Assembly: GCA_021821055.1 (NCBI GenBank)
Contig: JAKACX010000010.1
Coordinates: forward strand, 1 to 54,791
Direction: 5' to 3'
DNA from: Bacillota bacterium
GTDB lineage: Bacteria > Bacillota > Bacilli > Alicyclobacillales > SLC66
DNA length: 54,791 bases
Below are positions 9,421 through 17,120 of this stretch, one piece after another. Positions within the stretch are counted from its first letter, which is position 1; each line of letters begins with the position of its first letter. Below the pieces are notes generated by a model, which saw only the letters and a program-made list of their open reading frames with translations, made no database searches and was not told the origin of the DNA. A program made the position numbers and the translations under genes.

Positions 9421-10257
9421 TTACGAGTCCCGCAGCCAGGAAGAGTCAGTCAGCCAGACGGACGAACTCTCCTTGATTTTGTGCTTTGTCACGTATCCCG
9501 ACGGACCGACGAAGCCCGGCCCTGCGACAAACGGCGGAGTCGCGTACGGCACGGGCATCACCGGCCCCTCAAAGACCGGGCCTTCCGGCGGCGGACATGC
9601 CGGGTCCCAGCATATGATCTGTTCGCCGATCGGCTGCTTGATCTCGTTTGTGACGATTTCCTCCTTGTGAACATGAATCTTGGTTACGGAAGGCGGACTC
9701 GGCTTCATCTTCGGCGCCTGGTGCTCCTCCTTGATGTTCATGAACTGGAAATTCGCATCCACGTGCAACGGGGGCGCGGCCGGAGGCATAGGAGGTTGCG
9801 GAGCGACGGGCTTTGGCGCCGTGAGTTTCTCCTTGGGCGCCGTCATGACTTCCTTCCACGCCACCGAGCCGGACGGCGAGCCGCCAAGACCCGCTGAACC
9901 GCCGGGGCCCGGGACCCAGATCGCCTGACCGGGATAGATGTGATTGGCGTTCGCGATTTGCGGGTTCGCCGCCGCCAGCGCCTGAACGGTCAATCCCGCC
10001 CGCTGCGCGATTTTCCACAGCGTGTCGCCCGGCTTCACGATGTACTGGTGAGCTCCCGGCGGTCCCTGCGCGGCCACCGCCGCGGACCCTGGCCCGACCA
10101 TCACCCCGCCGGCGGGCACGTTGATCTGTTGCCCGACGTTGAGGACATTCGGATTGCTCAATTGCGGATTGGCGGTGATCAGCGCGTCCACGGGCACGCC
10201 GAAACGCTGGGCAATCTTCCACAGCGTGTCGCCTTGTTTCACCACATATACATTCAC
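9421..10257 (-). CDS. Double-LysM protein, SafA-like spore coat/cortex protein
   Basis: Two LysM peptidoglycan-binding modules are plain: YVVKQGDTLWKIAQRFGVPV at about residues 4-48 and YIVKPGDTLWKIAQRAGLTV at about 70-115, each ending in a GQ.I.VP strand. The rest is Pro-rich, with MPPAAPPLHVDANFQFMNIK and a C-terminal FVGPSGYVTKHKIKESSSVW. There is no signal peptide, as in the spore morphogenetic protein SafA, which is made in the mother cell and targeted to the cortex-coat interface by LysM. The start is the GTG at 10257, preceded by GGGAGG at 10 nt; the longer frame to 10440 has no support. Assignment to the SafA group rests on LysM layout, lack of a signal and the spore-gene neighbours; the C-terminus itself is not diagnostic. 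Confidence 0.75.
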   Translation of the reverse strand: MNVYVVKQGDTLWKIAQRFGVPVDALITANPQLSNPNVLNVGQQINVPAGGVMVGPGSAAVAAQGPPGAHQYIVKPGDTLWKIAQRAGLTVQALAAANPQIANANHIYPGQAIWVPGPGGSAGLGGSPSGSVAWKEVMTAPKEKLTAPKPVAPQPPMPPAAPPLHVDANFQFMNIKEEHQAPKMKPSPPSVTKIHVHKEEIVTNEIKQPIGEQIICWDPACPPPEGPVFEGPVMPVPYATPPFVAGPGFVGPSGYVTKHKIKESSSVWLTDSSWLRDS

Positions 10258-10518
10258 TAGGATTCGACCTCCCGGATCCCATGTGAGCCGCGGACCGTCA
10301 CGCAAGCGTCGCCGCGCGTGCGATGGCGTCCCAGCGGCCGACGGGTGTTGTTCCGTAGCAATATATGCGCCCGTGGGCATTTTGACAGGGCCTACCCAGA
10401 ACTTGGGCGTCCGCACAGAAGGGCGCTGCGCGCCCGGCAAGCGCCCGACAAGCGTCGCACCTCGCCTGCGGCGCGTCTTTCTGACCGCATGGGAGCGAAC
10501 GCTCTGACCGCCCCGCGG
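10258..10518. other. Intergenic gap between pheA and the LysM gene
   Basis: 261 bp without a gene I can support. The only clear structure is a 7-bp perfect inverted repeat (TGACCGC, 3-nt loop) at 10505-10521 that includes the pheA stop codon on the minus strand. No U-run follows it, so I do not call it an intrinsic terminator. The LysM-gene promoter should lie here but I could not identify convincing -35/-10 boxes. Confidence 0.5.
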
Positions 10519-11376
10519 TCACGCCAGCGCGAAACAGGGATACGAGCCGAGCATTCGCATCGTGAAGCCGGGAATCGTCGCAATCTCGTCGAGCGCCGCG
10601 GCGACACCGCGGTCCCGCGGCCGTCCGAGCAGGTCGATGTAAAAGTGGTAGCTGCCGAGTCCCCGCCGCGTCGGCCGCGATTCCAGGCGCGACAGGTTGA
10701 CCCCGTTTGTCGCGAACACGCGCAACACCTCGTACAGTGCCCCGGGATGGTCGTCGCCAAGATGCATCAGCACAGACGTCTTGTAGCGGGCGTCCACGTC
10801 CGCAGGGATCTCCACGCGCCGGTCGGACGTCGTGATGAGGCCGAAGCGCGTCACATTGTCAGCGACGTCCTGGATGTCCTCCTGCAGCACACAAAGCCCG
10901 GCGTCCACGCCCGTTTGCAGCGCGCCGACGCAGACGACCCGCGGGTCTCCGGCGTGCGCCGCGTAGGCGATCGCGCCAGCCGTGCTCTCCATGTCGATGT
11001 GCGCCGCGGCAGGAAAGATCCGGTGCAGGTTCTCCCGGCACTGCGCCAGGGCCTGGGGGTGCGAACGGACTTCCGTGACCTGCAAAAAGTCGATCGGCGC
11101 CACGGCAAACGCGGCGTGCCGGATGGGTTGGGTCACCTCGGCGCAGATCTGCAGCGGCGCCGAGGCAAGCCGGTCCAACGTGACGAGCACCGAGCCCTCC
11201 AGCGAATTCTCCAACGCGAGCACCGCCTGCTGCACCTCGCCGCTCTCCAGGGCGTCGAGCACCCGAACGTGCGACGCGTACGCGCGCGCCTCCTGCCCCG
11301 CGAGCGGGCCGTGCTGCACAAAAAACCGGGCGGGTCGCTCCGAGTGGGTTCCGCGCGGTCCAAGAAACCCCAGCAT
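10519..11376 (-). CDS. pheA: Prephenate dehydratase
   Basis: Converts prephenate to phenylpyruvate in phenylalanine synthesis. The N-terminal MLGFLGPRGTHSERPARFF, the SHPQALAQCRENL motif and the catalytic DNVTRFGLI (Thr-Arg-Phe) stretch are all visible. The last ~75 residues form the regulatory ACT domain, with the ESRPTRRGLGSYHFYIDL phenylalanine-binding motif, so feedback inhibition by phenylalanine is expected. The second of two in-frame ATGs (11376) is chosen because GAGGGAG lies 7 nt before it, while the ATG at 11382 is only 1-2 nt from that site. Length is 285 aa, normal for a monofunctional PheA. It lies just after yunB on the same strand. Confidence 0.95.
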   Translation of the reverse strand: MLGFLGPRGTHSERPARFFVQHGPLAGQEARAYASHVRVLDALESGEVQQAVLALENSLEGSVLVTLDRLASAPLQICAEVTQPIRHAAFAVAPIDFLQVTEVRSHPQALAQCRENLHRIFPAAAHIDMESTAGAIAYAAHAGDPRVVCVGALQTGVDAGLCVLQEDIQDVADNVTRFGLITTSDRRVEIPADVDARYKTSVLMHLGDDHPGALYEVLRVFATNGVNLSRLESRPTRRGLGSYHFYIDLLGRPRDRGVAAALDEIATIPGFTMRMLGSYPCFALA

Positions 11377-11388
11377 GGTCATACTCCC

Positions 11389-12066
11389 TCATTTCGAATT
11401 TACGGCGAGTGGATACCCACTCCCGGTGATGGTCGTCCGCGGCACGGACCCCACAAAGACGACGTAGGCAATCGGTATCCGCGTCTCAACCCGCACGGGC
11501 TGCGTGATGAACGGCACCACAACGCTGACTTGGGCCGTGATGTGCAGGTAGAGAATGTGTACGGTCTGATTGATGCCGGCGCTATGCACCACAGGCTGCA
11601 CCTCACTCTGGGCGGATCCGATCGGCACGATCCGCACGGGAACGGACGGGCCGAACGTCGCCAGAATGGCGCTGCCCATGCCCTGCAGCGCCGGAATATA
11701 GATCGTGCGCGCCTCCAGGCGCGTCAGGACGTGCTGCACGCGCAGCGTAGTCAGGCTCTCGATCCGCGCGACCTGCGCAAAATTGAAATGGGCCGACGTG
11801 ACCCGTCCCGAGCGGTCCTTGTCAAGCATGACGAGCCTGGCGTACTCCGCGTCTTCCCCGATCCGCTTGGTCAGCGCGTCGTTGATCGCCTGCGTCGCCA
11901 TCTGTCTCGCGACGCCTGTGGCCAGGGCCATGAAAGGCGGCCGCAGGCTGCGGTCGAGCAAGAGAACGCTCTGGTACAGGAACAACAGAGAGACAAACAG
12001 GAATACCGCGCTGAACCACGCCGCCCGCCGCAGCCGCGACGGTCTTCTCTTCGCCCGAAAACGCAC
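11389..12066 (-). CDS. yunB: Sporulation protein YunB
   Basis: YunB is a mother-cell (sigma-E controlled in B. subtilis) protein needed for normal spore formation, of unknown biochemical activity. This protein has one N-terminal membrane helix (RRAAWFSAVFLFVSLLFLYQSVLL), then the family body with MATQAINDAL, ILYLHITAQVSVVVPFITQPV and the ending TRIPIAYVVFVGSVPRT. The start is the GTG at 12066: GGGGAG lies 9 nt upstream, and longer frames would translate the palindromic element at 12112-12231. Length is 225 aa against about 250 in Bacillus. The stop is 12 bp before the pheA start, so the two genes are probably cotranscribed. Confidence 0.85.
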   Translation of the reverse strand: MRFRAKRRPSRLRRAAWFSAVFLFVSLLFLYQSVLLLDRSLRPPFMALATGVARQMATQAINDALTKRIGEDAEYARLVMLDKDRSGRVTSAHFNFAQVARIESLTTLRVQHVLTRLEARTIYIPALQGMGSAILATFGPSVPVRIVPIGSAQSEVQPVVHSAGINQTVHILYLHITAQVSVVVPFITQPVRVETRIPIAYVVFVGSVPRTTITGSGYPLAVNSK

Positions 12067-12111
12067 CGCCACCGTCTCCCCGCAAAAGCGCCGTGACACG
12101 CGCCCGGCTAG

Positions 12112-12231
12112 GGGACATGTGATAAAGTCCACTGGGCAGGCGACTAAATCCCACATATAGTGTTTGAGGTATTAGTCAAACACTATATGTACCGTCAGTC
12201 GCCTGCCGAAATTTGGTTTATCACATGTCCC
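12112..12231. repeat. 120-bp nested inverted repeat (three perfect arm pairs)
   Basis: Three nested arm pairs match perfectly. The outer pair is 15 bp, GGGACATGTGATAAA at 12112-12126 with its complement at 12217-12231. The middle pair is 11 bp, GGCAGGCGACT at 12135-12145 with 12197-12207. The inner pair is 15 bp, ACATATAGTGTTTGA at 12153-12167 with 12176-12190. An 8-nt loop lies at the centre and the asymmetric bulges are 6-9 nt. It is AT-richer than its surroundings and lies 46 bp upstream of yunB. It could be a MITE-like insertion, or a cruciform/RNA hairpin element. It encodes no protein. Confidence 0.9.
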
Positions 12232-12359
12232 GCAGGAGTCAAGCGCGTGCGTCACCCCGTCGTTGCACCGCCCGATGCGGCGCCGCTATCTTCATCCTAT
12301 GCGACGGGGGACGGCCGGCAGGACAGACCGTAACAGGTTCGTCGGAATGCCCGTCCGGC

Positions 12360-12422
12360 GGGTTGCCGGCGGGTTGCCGGCGGGTTGCCGGCGGGTTGCC
12401 GGCGGGTTGCCGGCGGGTTGCT
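12360..12422. repeat. 11-bp tandem repeat array, five full copies plus one partial
   Basis: The unit GGGTTGCCGGC is repeated without error at 12360, 12371, 12382, 12393 and 12404, with an 8-nt partial copy at 12415. It lies between the tyrS stop and the palindromic element, outside any supported gene. The 11-bp period is close to one helical turn and not a multiple of three. Slippage-prone arrays like this usually vary in copy number between strains. Confidence 0.95.
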
Positions 12423-12463
12423 CGCGCGGACTGCGAACGCCTGTCATTGGGGGCGTCCCGCGC

Positions 12464-13681
12464 TCAACGCACGGACAGCCGCAGGAAGCGGCGCTTTCCC
12501 ACCTGGACGACCATGCCGTGGCGCGGCGCGACGTCAAGCTGGCTGTCTGCGACCACGACGCCGTCGATCCGCACGCCGCCGCCGGCAATCAGGCGGCGGG
12601 CCTCCGAATTGCTCGGCGCAAGCCGGGCGCCGACCAGCAGCGGGACGATCCCGATTGGCGCCGCAGAGAGCTCGTGCTCCGGCATCTCGTCGGGCAGCGC
12701 GTGGTTTTGAAACACGCGCACGAATTCCCCCTGCGCCGCGTCGGCCTCCGGCGGACTGGCAAACCGCGCCGCAAGCGTGTGGGCAAGCCGCATCTTGGCG
12801 TCCCGCGGATGCAGGGCGCCCGAGGCCAGATCGTCTCTCATGCGCCGGAGTTCGTCGTCCGAAACGCTGGTCAATAACTCGAACCAGCGCAGCATGAGCG
12901 CGTCGGGAATCGACATGGCCTTGCCATAGATCTCGCGGGCGGGCTCGCTTACCCCAATGTAATTGCCGAGGCTCTTCGACATCTTCTTGACGCCGTCGAG
13001 ACCCTCGATGAGCGGCATCGTGACGGCCACCTGCGGCGCCATGCCGAAGTCTCGCTGCAGCGTGCGGCCAGCCAGCAGATTGAACGTCTGGTCGGTGCCG
13101 CCAAGCTCCACGTCCGTCTTTAGCGCGACGGAATCGTACGCCTGCATCAACGGATAGAAGAACTCGTGAATGCTGATCGGCTCGCCCATGTTGAAGCGCT
13201 TCCTGAAGTCATCGCGCTCGAGCATGCGCGCGACCGTCATCGTCGCGGCGAGCCGCACCACGTCGGCAAACTGCAGCGGCGACAGCCACTCGGAGTTGAA
13301 GCGCACCTCCGTCCTTTCCGGGTCCACGACCTTGAACACCTGCTCCTGGTAGGTCTGCGCGTTGGCCTGCACCTGCTCGGGCGACAGTTGGCGGCGCGTC
13401 TCCGACTTGTCCGTGGGATCGCCGATGCGTCCCGTGAAGTCGCCGATGACAAGTTGCACCACGTGACCGAGTTCCTGAAACTGGCGCAGCTTCTCCAGCA
13501 CCACCGTATGCCCGAGATGGATGTCCGGCGCCGTCGGGTCGAGCCCCAGCTTCACCTTGAGCGGCGTCCCCTGTTCGAGGCTGCGCCGGAGCTTGTCCGC
13601 GAGGTCCTCCTCCGGAATAATCTCGACGACGCCTCGGCGAATCACCGCCAACTGCCGCTGCACCTCCCGCTCGATTGTCAA
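12464..13681 (-). CDS. tyrS: Tyrosine--tRNA ligase
   Basis: Class I aminoacyl-tRNA synthetase charging tRNA-Tyr. Motifs present are HLGH in [20 protein letters not shown], the KMSKS loop in [15 protein letters not shown], and a C-terminal S4 RNA-binding domain ([21 protein letters not shown] to the end). The [18 protein letters not shown] and [17 protein letters not shown] blocks fit the TyrZ-like branch rather than the classic TyrS branch of Bacillus. The start is the TTG at 13681, with AAAGGAG 8 nt before it, giving 405 aa; the frame reaching 13903 runs back through the T-box leader and is rejected. Expression is controlled by the T-box upstream. Confidence 0.96.
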   Translation of the reverse strand: MTIEREVQRQLAVIRRGVVEIIPEEDLADKLRRSLEQGTPLKVKLGLDPTAPDIHLGHTVVLEKLRQFQELGHVVQLVIGDFTGRIGDPTDKSETRRQLSPEQVQANAQTYQEQVFKVVDPERTEVRFNSEWLSPLQFADVVRLAATMTVARMLERDDFRKRFNMGEPISIHEFFYPLMQAYDSVALKTDVELGGTDQTFNLLAGRTLQRDFGMAPQVAVTMPLIEGLDGVKKMSKSLGNYIGVSEPAREIYGKAMSIPDALMLRWFELLTSVSDDELRRMRDDLASGALHPRDAKMRLAHTLAARFASPPEADAAQGEFVRVFQNHALPDEMPEHELSAAPIGIVPLLVGARLAPSNSEARRLIAGGGVRIDGVVVADSQLDVAPRHGMVVQVGKRRFLRLSVR

Positions 13682-13708
13682 CCTGCCCACTCCTTTCTGC
13701 CTGCACGC

Positions 13709-13987
13709 AAAAAAAAACCTGTCCCGGAAAAGGGACGAGGCTTCGCTCGCGGTACCACCCTTATTGGCTGCGCATGGCGCAACCCGCTTGAACGGTCGAT
13801 AACGGCAACCGGCCGGCGCCCTGAGACGCATGGCTCCCGCTGTGTACATTCGCCGTCCACGACGGCCGGCTCGCACCAAGCGCCGGCTCTCTGCGCGTCC
13901 CATGTACGGCTGCTGCAGCGTTCAACGCCGCGATCCGCCCGCAACCCGCGCCCGCAAACCGCGGCAGGGTCGCGCGATCGCTTCCTG
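13709..13987 (-). ncRNA. T-box leader riboswitch controlling tyrS
   Basis: The T-box sequence AAGGGTGGTACCGCG is present (minus strand, 13748-13762). It is followed by an intrinsic terminator: a hairpin at 13718-13740 whose 3' arm GGGACAGG is followed by nine U residues (13709-13717). Upstream, a stem-I-like region contains CGAATGTACAC, in which TAC would be the tyrosine specifier codon. T-box RNAs pair with uncharged cognate tRNA to favour an antiterminator. The TAC specifier and the position before tyrS agree. The 5' end is set from the promoter at 13994-14023. Confidence 0.93.
13718..13740 (-). terminator. T-box attenuator terminator before tyrS
   Basis: Minus-strand hairpin with arms CCTCGTCCC and GGGACAGG around a short U/C loop, followed by T9 at 13717-13709. 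The 5' arm overlaps the sequence just after the T-box bulge, so pairing of the T-box with the upstream strand would exclude it. Confidence 0.9.
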
Positions 13988-13993
13988 CCTGTC

Positions 13994-14023
13994 ATTGTAG
14001 CCAGCGGGCCGTCGCATTGTCAA
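13994..14023 (-). promoter_or_regulatory. Sigma-A type promoter for the tyrS T-box transcript
   Basis: Minus strand: TTGACA at 14023-14018, an 18-bp spacer, and TACAAT at 13999-13994. The predicted transcription start near 13987 gives a leader of about 280 nt ending in the T-box terminator, a normal length for T-box leaders. Confidence 0.85.
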
Positions 14024-14053
14024 ATCGACGGCCGGCCGACGTCCTATGCGCCC

Positions 14054-14383
14054 TTATACACTAACGATTTTCAACGGCATGGCGACCGCATTTATGAAGG
14101 AAGGATGGTTTGTCGTTTGTCCATCGAGAGAAAAAAGAAGGCGCAGATCACGCGATGCTGTTGCTTCCCAAACGTTCTTGCGGCCCATCGTTCTTTGCAC
14201 GCGAAGACTGCGTTCCAGACCTTCTTCCCATTCGCGGTCGGTCATATACTGTTTTCCGGCCTCGATCATCCATTTGCCACCGCGACGGGTCCAGGAGATG
14301 GAATCCCCTTCACGCAGTCCCAAGGACTCCAGAACGTCTTTCGGCACTGTCGTTCTTCCGCGCACAATTTGGGTTTTCGCCAT
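14054..14383 (-). CDS. AbrB/MazE/SpoVT-fold DNA-binding protein
   Basis: The first ~45 residues (MAKTQIVRGRTTVPKDVLESLGLREGDSISW) form a swapped-hairpin AbrB domain, found in transition-state regulators and in antitoxins. The remaining ~60 residues (DREWEEGLERSLRVQRTMGRKNVWEATASRDLRLLFSL) are charged and not recognised. The start is the ATG at 14383, after a GGGGGG-containing site. The 109 aa length is longer than a typical MazE antitoxin (~80) and no toxin gene lies beside it: on one side is the tyrS promoter, on the other a divergent penicillin-binding protein gene. It may be a stand-alone repressor. Confidence 0.75.
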   Translation of the reverse strand: MAKTQIVRGRTTVPKDVLESLGLREGDSISWTRRGGKWMIEAGKQYMTDREWEEGLERSLRVQRTMGRKNVWEATASRDLRLLFSLDGQTTNHPSFINAVAMPLKIVSV

Positions 14384-14642
14384 CCTCAACCCCCCTTCCA
14401 TCGCCCTCATACCATCTATTTTACACGAATCCGGGGGCCGAAAATATGACGATTTGTCCCATGATGGCGTGAAGCAATTCCCCGCGTTCCGGCGTCCCGT
14501 ACGCCCTCCCGTCGCGAGAATACTCCGTGCGACGGATAGAACATACTACTGGACACGGCGTCAAGCCGCCAGTCGACACCTTGCACGATTGCATGTCTTC
14601 GAACCGCACATCGAGGTGACAGCCAATGAGACGGTGCAACTC
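14384..14642. other. Divergent intergenic region between the AbrB-fold gene and the PBP gene
   Basis: 259 bp. On the minus strand a TAAAAT lies about 30 bp before the AbrB-fold gene but lacks a convincing -35. On the plus strand the last 30 bp hold a strong ribosome site (GAGGTGA, 14613-14619) and a six-codon open frame (ATG at 14626, TGA at 14644-14646). That frame overlaps the PBP start codon as ATGA. Nothing else is recognised. Confidence 0.5.
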
Positions 14643-17120
14643 ATGATACGGAGCCGCCGCGCATCCGGGCAACCGCACACTCCGCCTGCCCCCCGGTCTG
14701 CCCCTGCATCTCGCCGGCGCAGGACTGCCGCGCGCAGGCGCCGCAGGACCGCCTACACACTGGCCGCGGCGGCAGCCGGGCTCGCGATCGCGCTTGGCGG
14801 AGCCCTTGGCGCCGTCGCGTCGCTGGCGCAGCGCCTGCCGCCGCTCGATCTTTCCGCCTTCACGGACCTTTCCGCCGCGTCGCTCGTGTTTGACGGCGCA
14901 GGCAATCTGATCGGGCGCTTCGCATCGCAAGGCGACAGACGTCCGCTGCGCCGCCTCGCCGATTCCGGCGCAAACCTGCAGCATGCTCTCTTGGCGGCGG
15001 AAGACAAGGACTTTTACCGTCACTTTGGCATCGCCCCCGCCGCGATCGCGCGTTCAGCGTGGAACAATCTGCGCCGGCGAGCCATTACCAGCGGCGCGTC
15101 CACGATCACGCAACAGACAGTCAAGCTCGCCCTGTTCCCCCGGCAGGAGCGCACGTGGCGGCGCAAGGCCCAAGAGATGGTCCTCGCAGTCCTGCTCGAA
15201 CGCAGGCAGTCGAAGGACCAGATTTTCCTCGAGTACATGAACGCCATTTACTTCGGGCGCATGCACGGCGTTCCGGTTTACGGGGCGCAGAGCGCCGCAC
15301 TGCACGCGTTTGGCGTTCCGGCGCGCAGGCTGACGGTCGCGCAGGCCGCGCTGCTCGCCGCATTGCCAAACAACCCCGCGGGGCTTTCGCCCTGGGGCCA
15401 CCCGCGGCGCGCCATCGCGCGCCAGCGCTGGATACTCGCGCGCATGCGGGACACCGGCATGATCGACGCGGAGCGCTACCGCCAGGCGCGGGCGGAGCGC
15501 GTCCTCGCCGAGCTCACGACCAACCCGCTGCTGACCGCGCCATACGAGAGCAAAACACCGTACATCGTCGCGGCCGTCAGCCGCGCCGCGCCCGCGCTGA
15601 TCGCACGCGCCCTCGGCACATCGGAATTGGCAGCGCAGGCCGGGTTGCAGACAGGCGGATACCGCATCCACACGTCCATCGATCCCGGCATGGAGGCCGC
15701 CGTGACCCGGCTGCTGGAGGATCCGCACTTCTTTCCCCCGCCGCAGTCATACGTCTACGCTGCCCGCGGCGGGCCGCGCCTCGCGCCGCGCGCGGACGAG
15801 CAAGCCGGCATGGTCGCGATCGACAACCTGACGCGCCGCATCGTCGCCTTGGGCGGAGGCCGCAACTTTCGCCGCGACCAGGTCGACCATACGGTCATGC
15901 GGCGGCAGCCGGGGTCCGCGCTCAAACCGCTGATCGTCTACGCGCCCGCCATCGAGCGCGGACTGCTCACGCCCGGCTCCATCGTGGACGACGAACCGCG
16001 CCACTACTACGACCCGCATTCCCGAGACCACGACTGGTTCCCGCAGAACTGGGACGGGCGGTTCCACGGCCTCATGACCGTGCGCGACGCCGTGATGCAG
16101 TCCTATAATGGACCGGCCATCGAGGTGCTGCAGGAACTCGGCCCGCGCACAGCAGCCGAGTACGGCTGGTCGCTCGGCTTGTCCGGCGTCACCGGCGAGG
16201 ACGCGCAGAGCCTCGGCCTCGCCATTGGCGGCATCCGCGGCGGGGTCAGCCCCCTCGAACTGGCGCAGGCGTACGCAACGCTGCCAGGCGGTGGGCTGTA
16301 CGCGCCGGCCACCCTGATCGACAGCATCGAGAACGCCGACGGGAGGGTCATCTACAGCGCGACGCACGATCTGCGCCGCGTCTTCTCGCCGACCACCGCC
16401 CACCTGACGACGCGCATGCTGCAGTCGGTCATCGCAAGCCCGTACGGCACCGCGCACCTGCTCGCCGCCCTGCAAAAGACGGTCGACATCGCGGGCAAAA
16501 CGGGGACGACCGACGACAACCGCGACGCGTGGTTTGTCGGCTACACGCCGCGCTTCACGGTCAGCGCGTGGGTGGGATACGACATTCCCCACTCGCTCGG
16601 AACCAGCTCCCACGAGAGCAGCCGACCGCTCCGGCTCTTTCGCGAACTCTGCCGCACAAGCTCCATGGCGGACAGTGGACGGTTTTCCGCTCTTCCCGCG
16701 GCCCGAAGGGTGAAAATTTGCACAAAGTCGGGCGAGTTGGCGGGCCCTCTGTGCGACGCGGCGGGGGCCGCGGAGTGGGACGCGTTCGCCGCCGGAACCG
16801 AGCCGCACAGCGTGTGCCGGTTGCACCGCATCGCGCTGACCACCCTCGCGGGCGGCAGGCGCGTGCTGGCAACCGAACTCACGCCGGCGGCGCAAATCCG
16901 GCGCGAGATCGTGCTCGATCGCCGGCCCACCCCGCTCGAGGAGCGCGACATGCGGTTTGCCCCCGACGACGAGCGGCAGTGCATGCCGGACAGCCCTGAT
17001 CCCCGGGGCGGGGCGCCGCTGTCGGAAGACGGGTCGGACGCACCCTTTCCGGGCCCTCCCGCCGCGGACGCGACGCCGCAGGGCCTGCCCCCCGCCGTCA
17101 ACCGAGCGTCACCACCGTGA
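14643..17120 (+). CDS. Class A penicillin-binding protein (transglycosylase/transpeptidase)
   Basis: Bifunctional peptidoglycan synthase anchored by one helix at about residues 37-60, after an Arg-rich cytoplasmic tail. The GT51 domain has the catalytic Glu120 in AAEDKDFYRHFG and GASTITQQTVKLALFP at 151-166. The transpeptidase domain has SALK at 425-428 (active Ser425), SYN at 487-489 and KTGTT at 619-623. Length is 825 aa including a Pro-rich tail. The ATG at 14643 has no good ribosome site of its own but overlaps the stop of a six-codon frame that does, suggesting reinitiation. GTG codons at 14617 and 14632 are alternative starts. Its 3' end overlaps the 3' end of mutS2 by 23 bp, tail to tail. 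It resembles PBP1a/PbpG-type enzymes; the subgroup is not resolved. Confidence 0.9.
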   Translation: MIRSRRASGQPHTPPAPRSAPASRRRRTAARRRRRTAYTLAAAAAGLAIALGGALGAVASLAQRLPPLDLSAFTDLSAASLVFDGAGNLIGRFASQGDRRPLRRLADSGANLQHALLAAEDKDFYRHFGIAPAAIARSAWNNLRRRAITSGASTITQQTVKLALFPRQERTWRRKAQEMVLAVLLERRQSKDQIFLEYMNAIYFGRMHGVPVYGAQSAALHAFGVPARRLTVAQAALLAALPNNPAGLSPWGHPRRAIARQRWILARMRDTGMIDAERYRQARAERVLAELTTNPLLTAPYESKTPYIVAAVSRAAPALIARALGTSELAAQAGLQTGGYRIHTSIDPGMEAAVTRLLEDPHFFPPPQSYVYAARGGPRLAPRADEQAGMVAIDNLTRRIVALGGGRNFRRDQVDHTVMRRQPGSALKPLIVYAPAIERGLLTPGSIVDDEPRHYYDPHSRDHDWFPQNWDGRFHGLMTVRDAVMQSYNGPAIEVLQELGPRTAAEYGWSLGLSGVTGEDAQSLGLAIGGIRGGVSPLELAQAYATLPGGGLYAPATLIDSIENADGRVIYSATHDLRRVFSPTTAHLTTRMLQSVIASPYGTAHLLAALQKTVDIAGKTGTTDDNRDAWFVGYTPRFTVSAWVGYDIPHSLGTSSHESSRPLRLFRELCRTSSMADSGRFSALPAARRVKICTKSGELAGPLCDAAGAAEWDAFAAGTEPHSVCRLHRIALTTLAGGRRVLATELTPAAQIRREIVLDRRPTPLEERDMRFAPDDERQCMPDSPDPRGGAPLSEDGSDAPFPGPPAADATPQGLPPAVNRASPP

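Noticed and set aside
7375-9897. 840-codon open frame on the + strand
   Set aside because: It lies antisense to nadE, the amidase, the CotS-like kinase and the LysM gene; its translation is Arg/His-rich low-information sequence with no motif. Antisense frames stay open because of high GC.
10505-10521. 7-bp hairpin at the pheA stop as terminator
   Set aside because: No U-run follows; kept only as a note.
12213-12710. 165-codon + strand frame
   Set aside because: It covers the 11-bp array and the antisense of tyrS, with repeated GGLPAGCRRVA produced by the tandem repeat.
14046-14642. N-terminal extension of the PBP frame by about 200 codons
   Set aside because: It overlaps the AbrB-fold gene in antisense and has no conserved sequence; homologues begin near the membrane helix.
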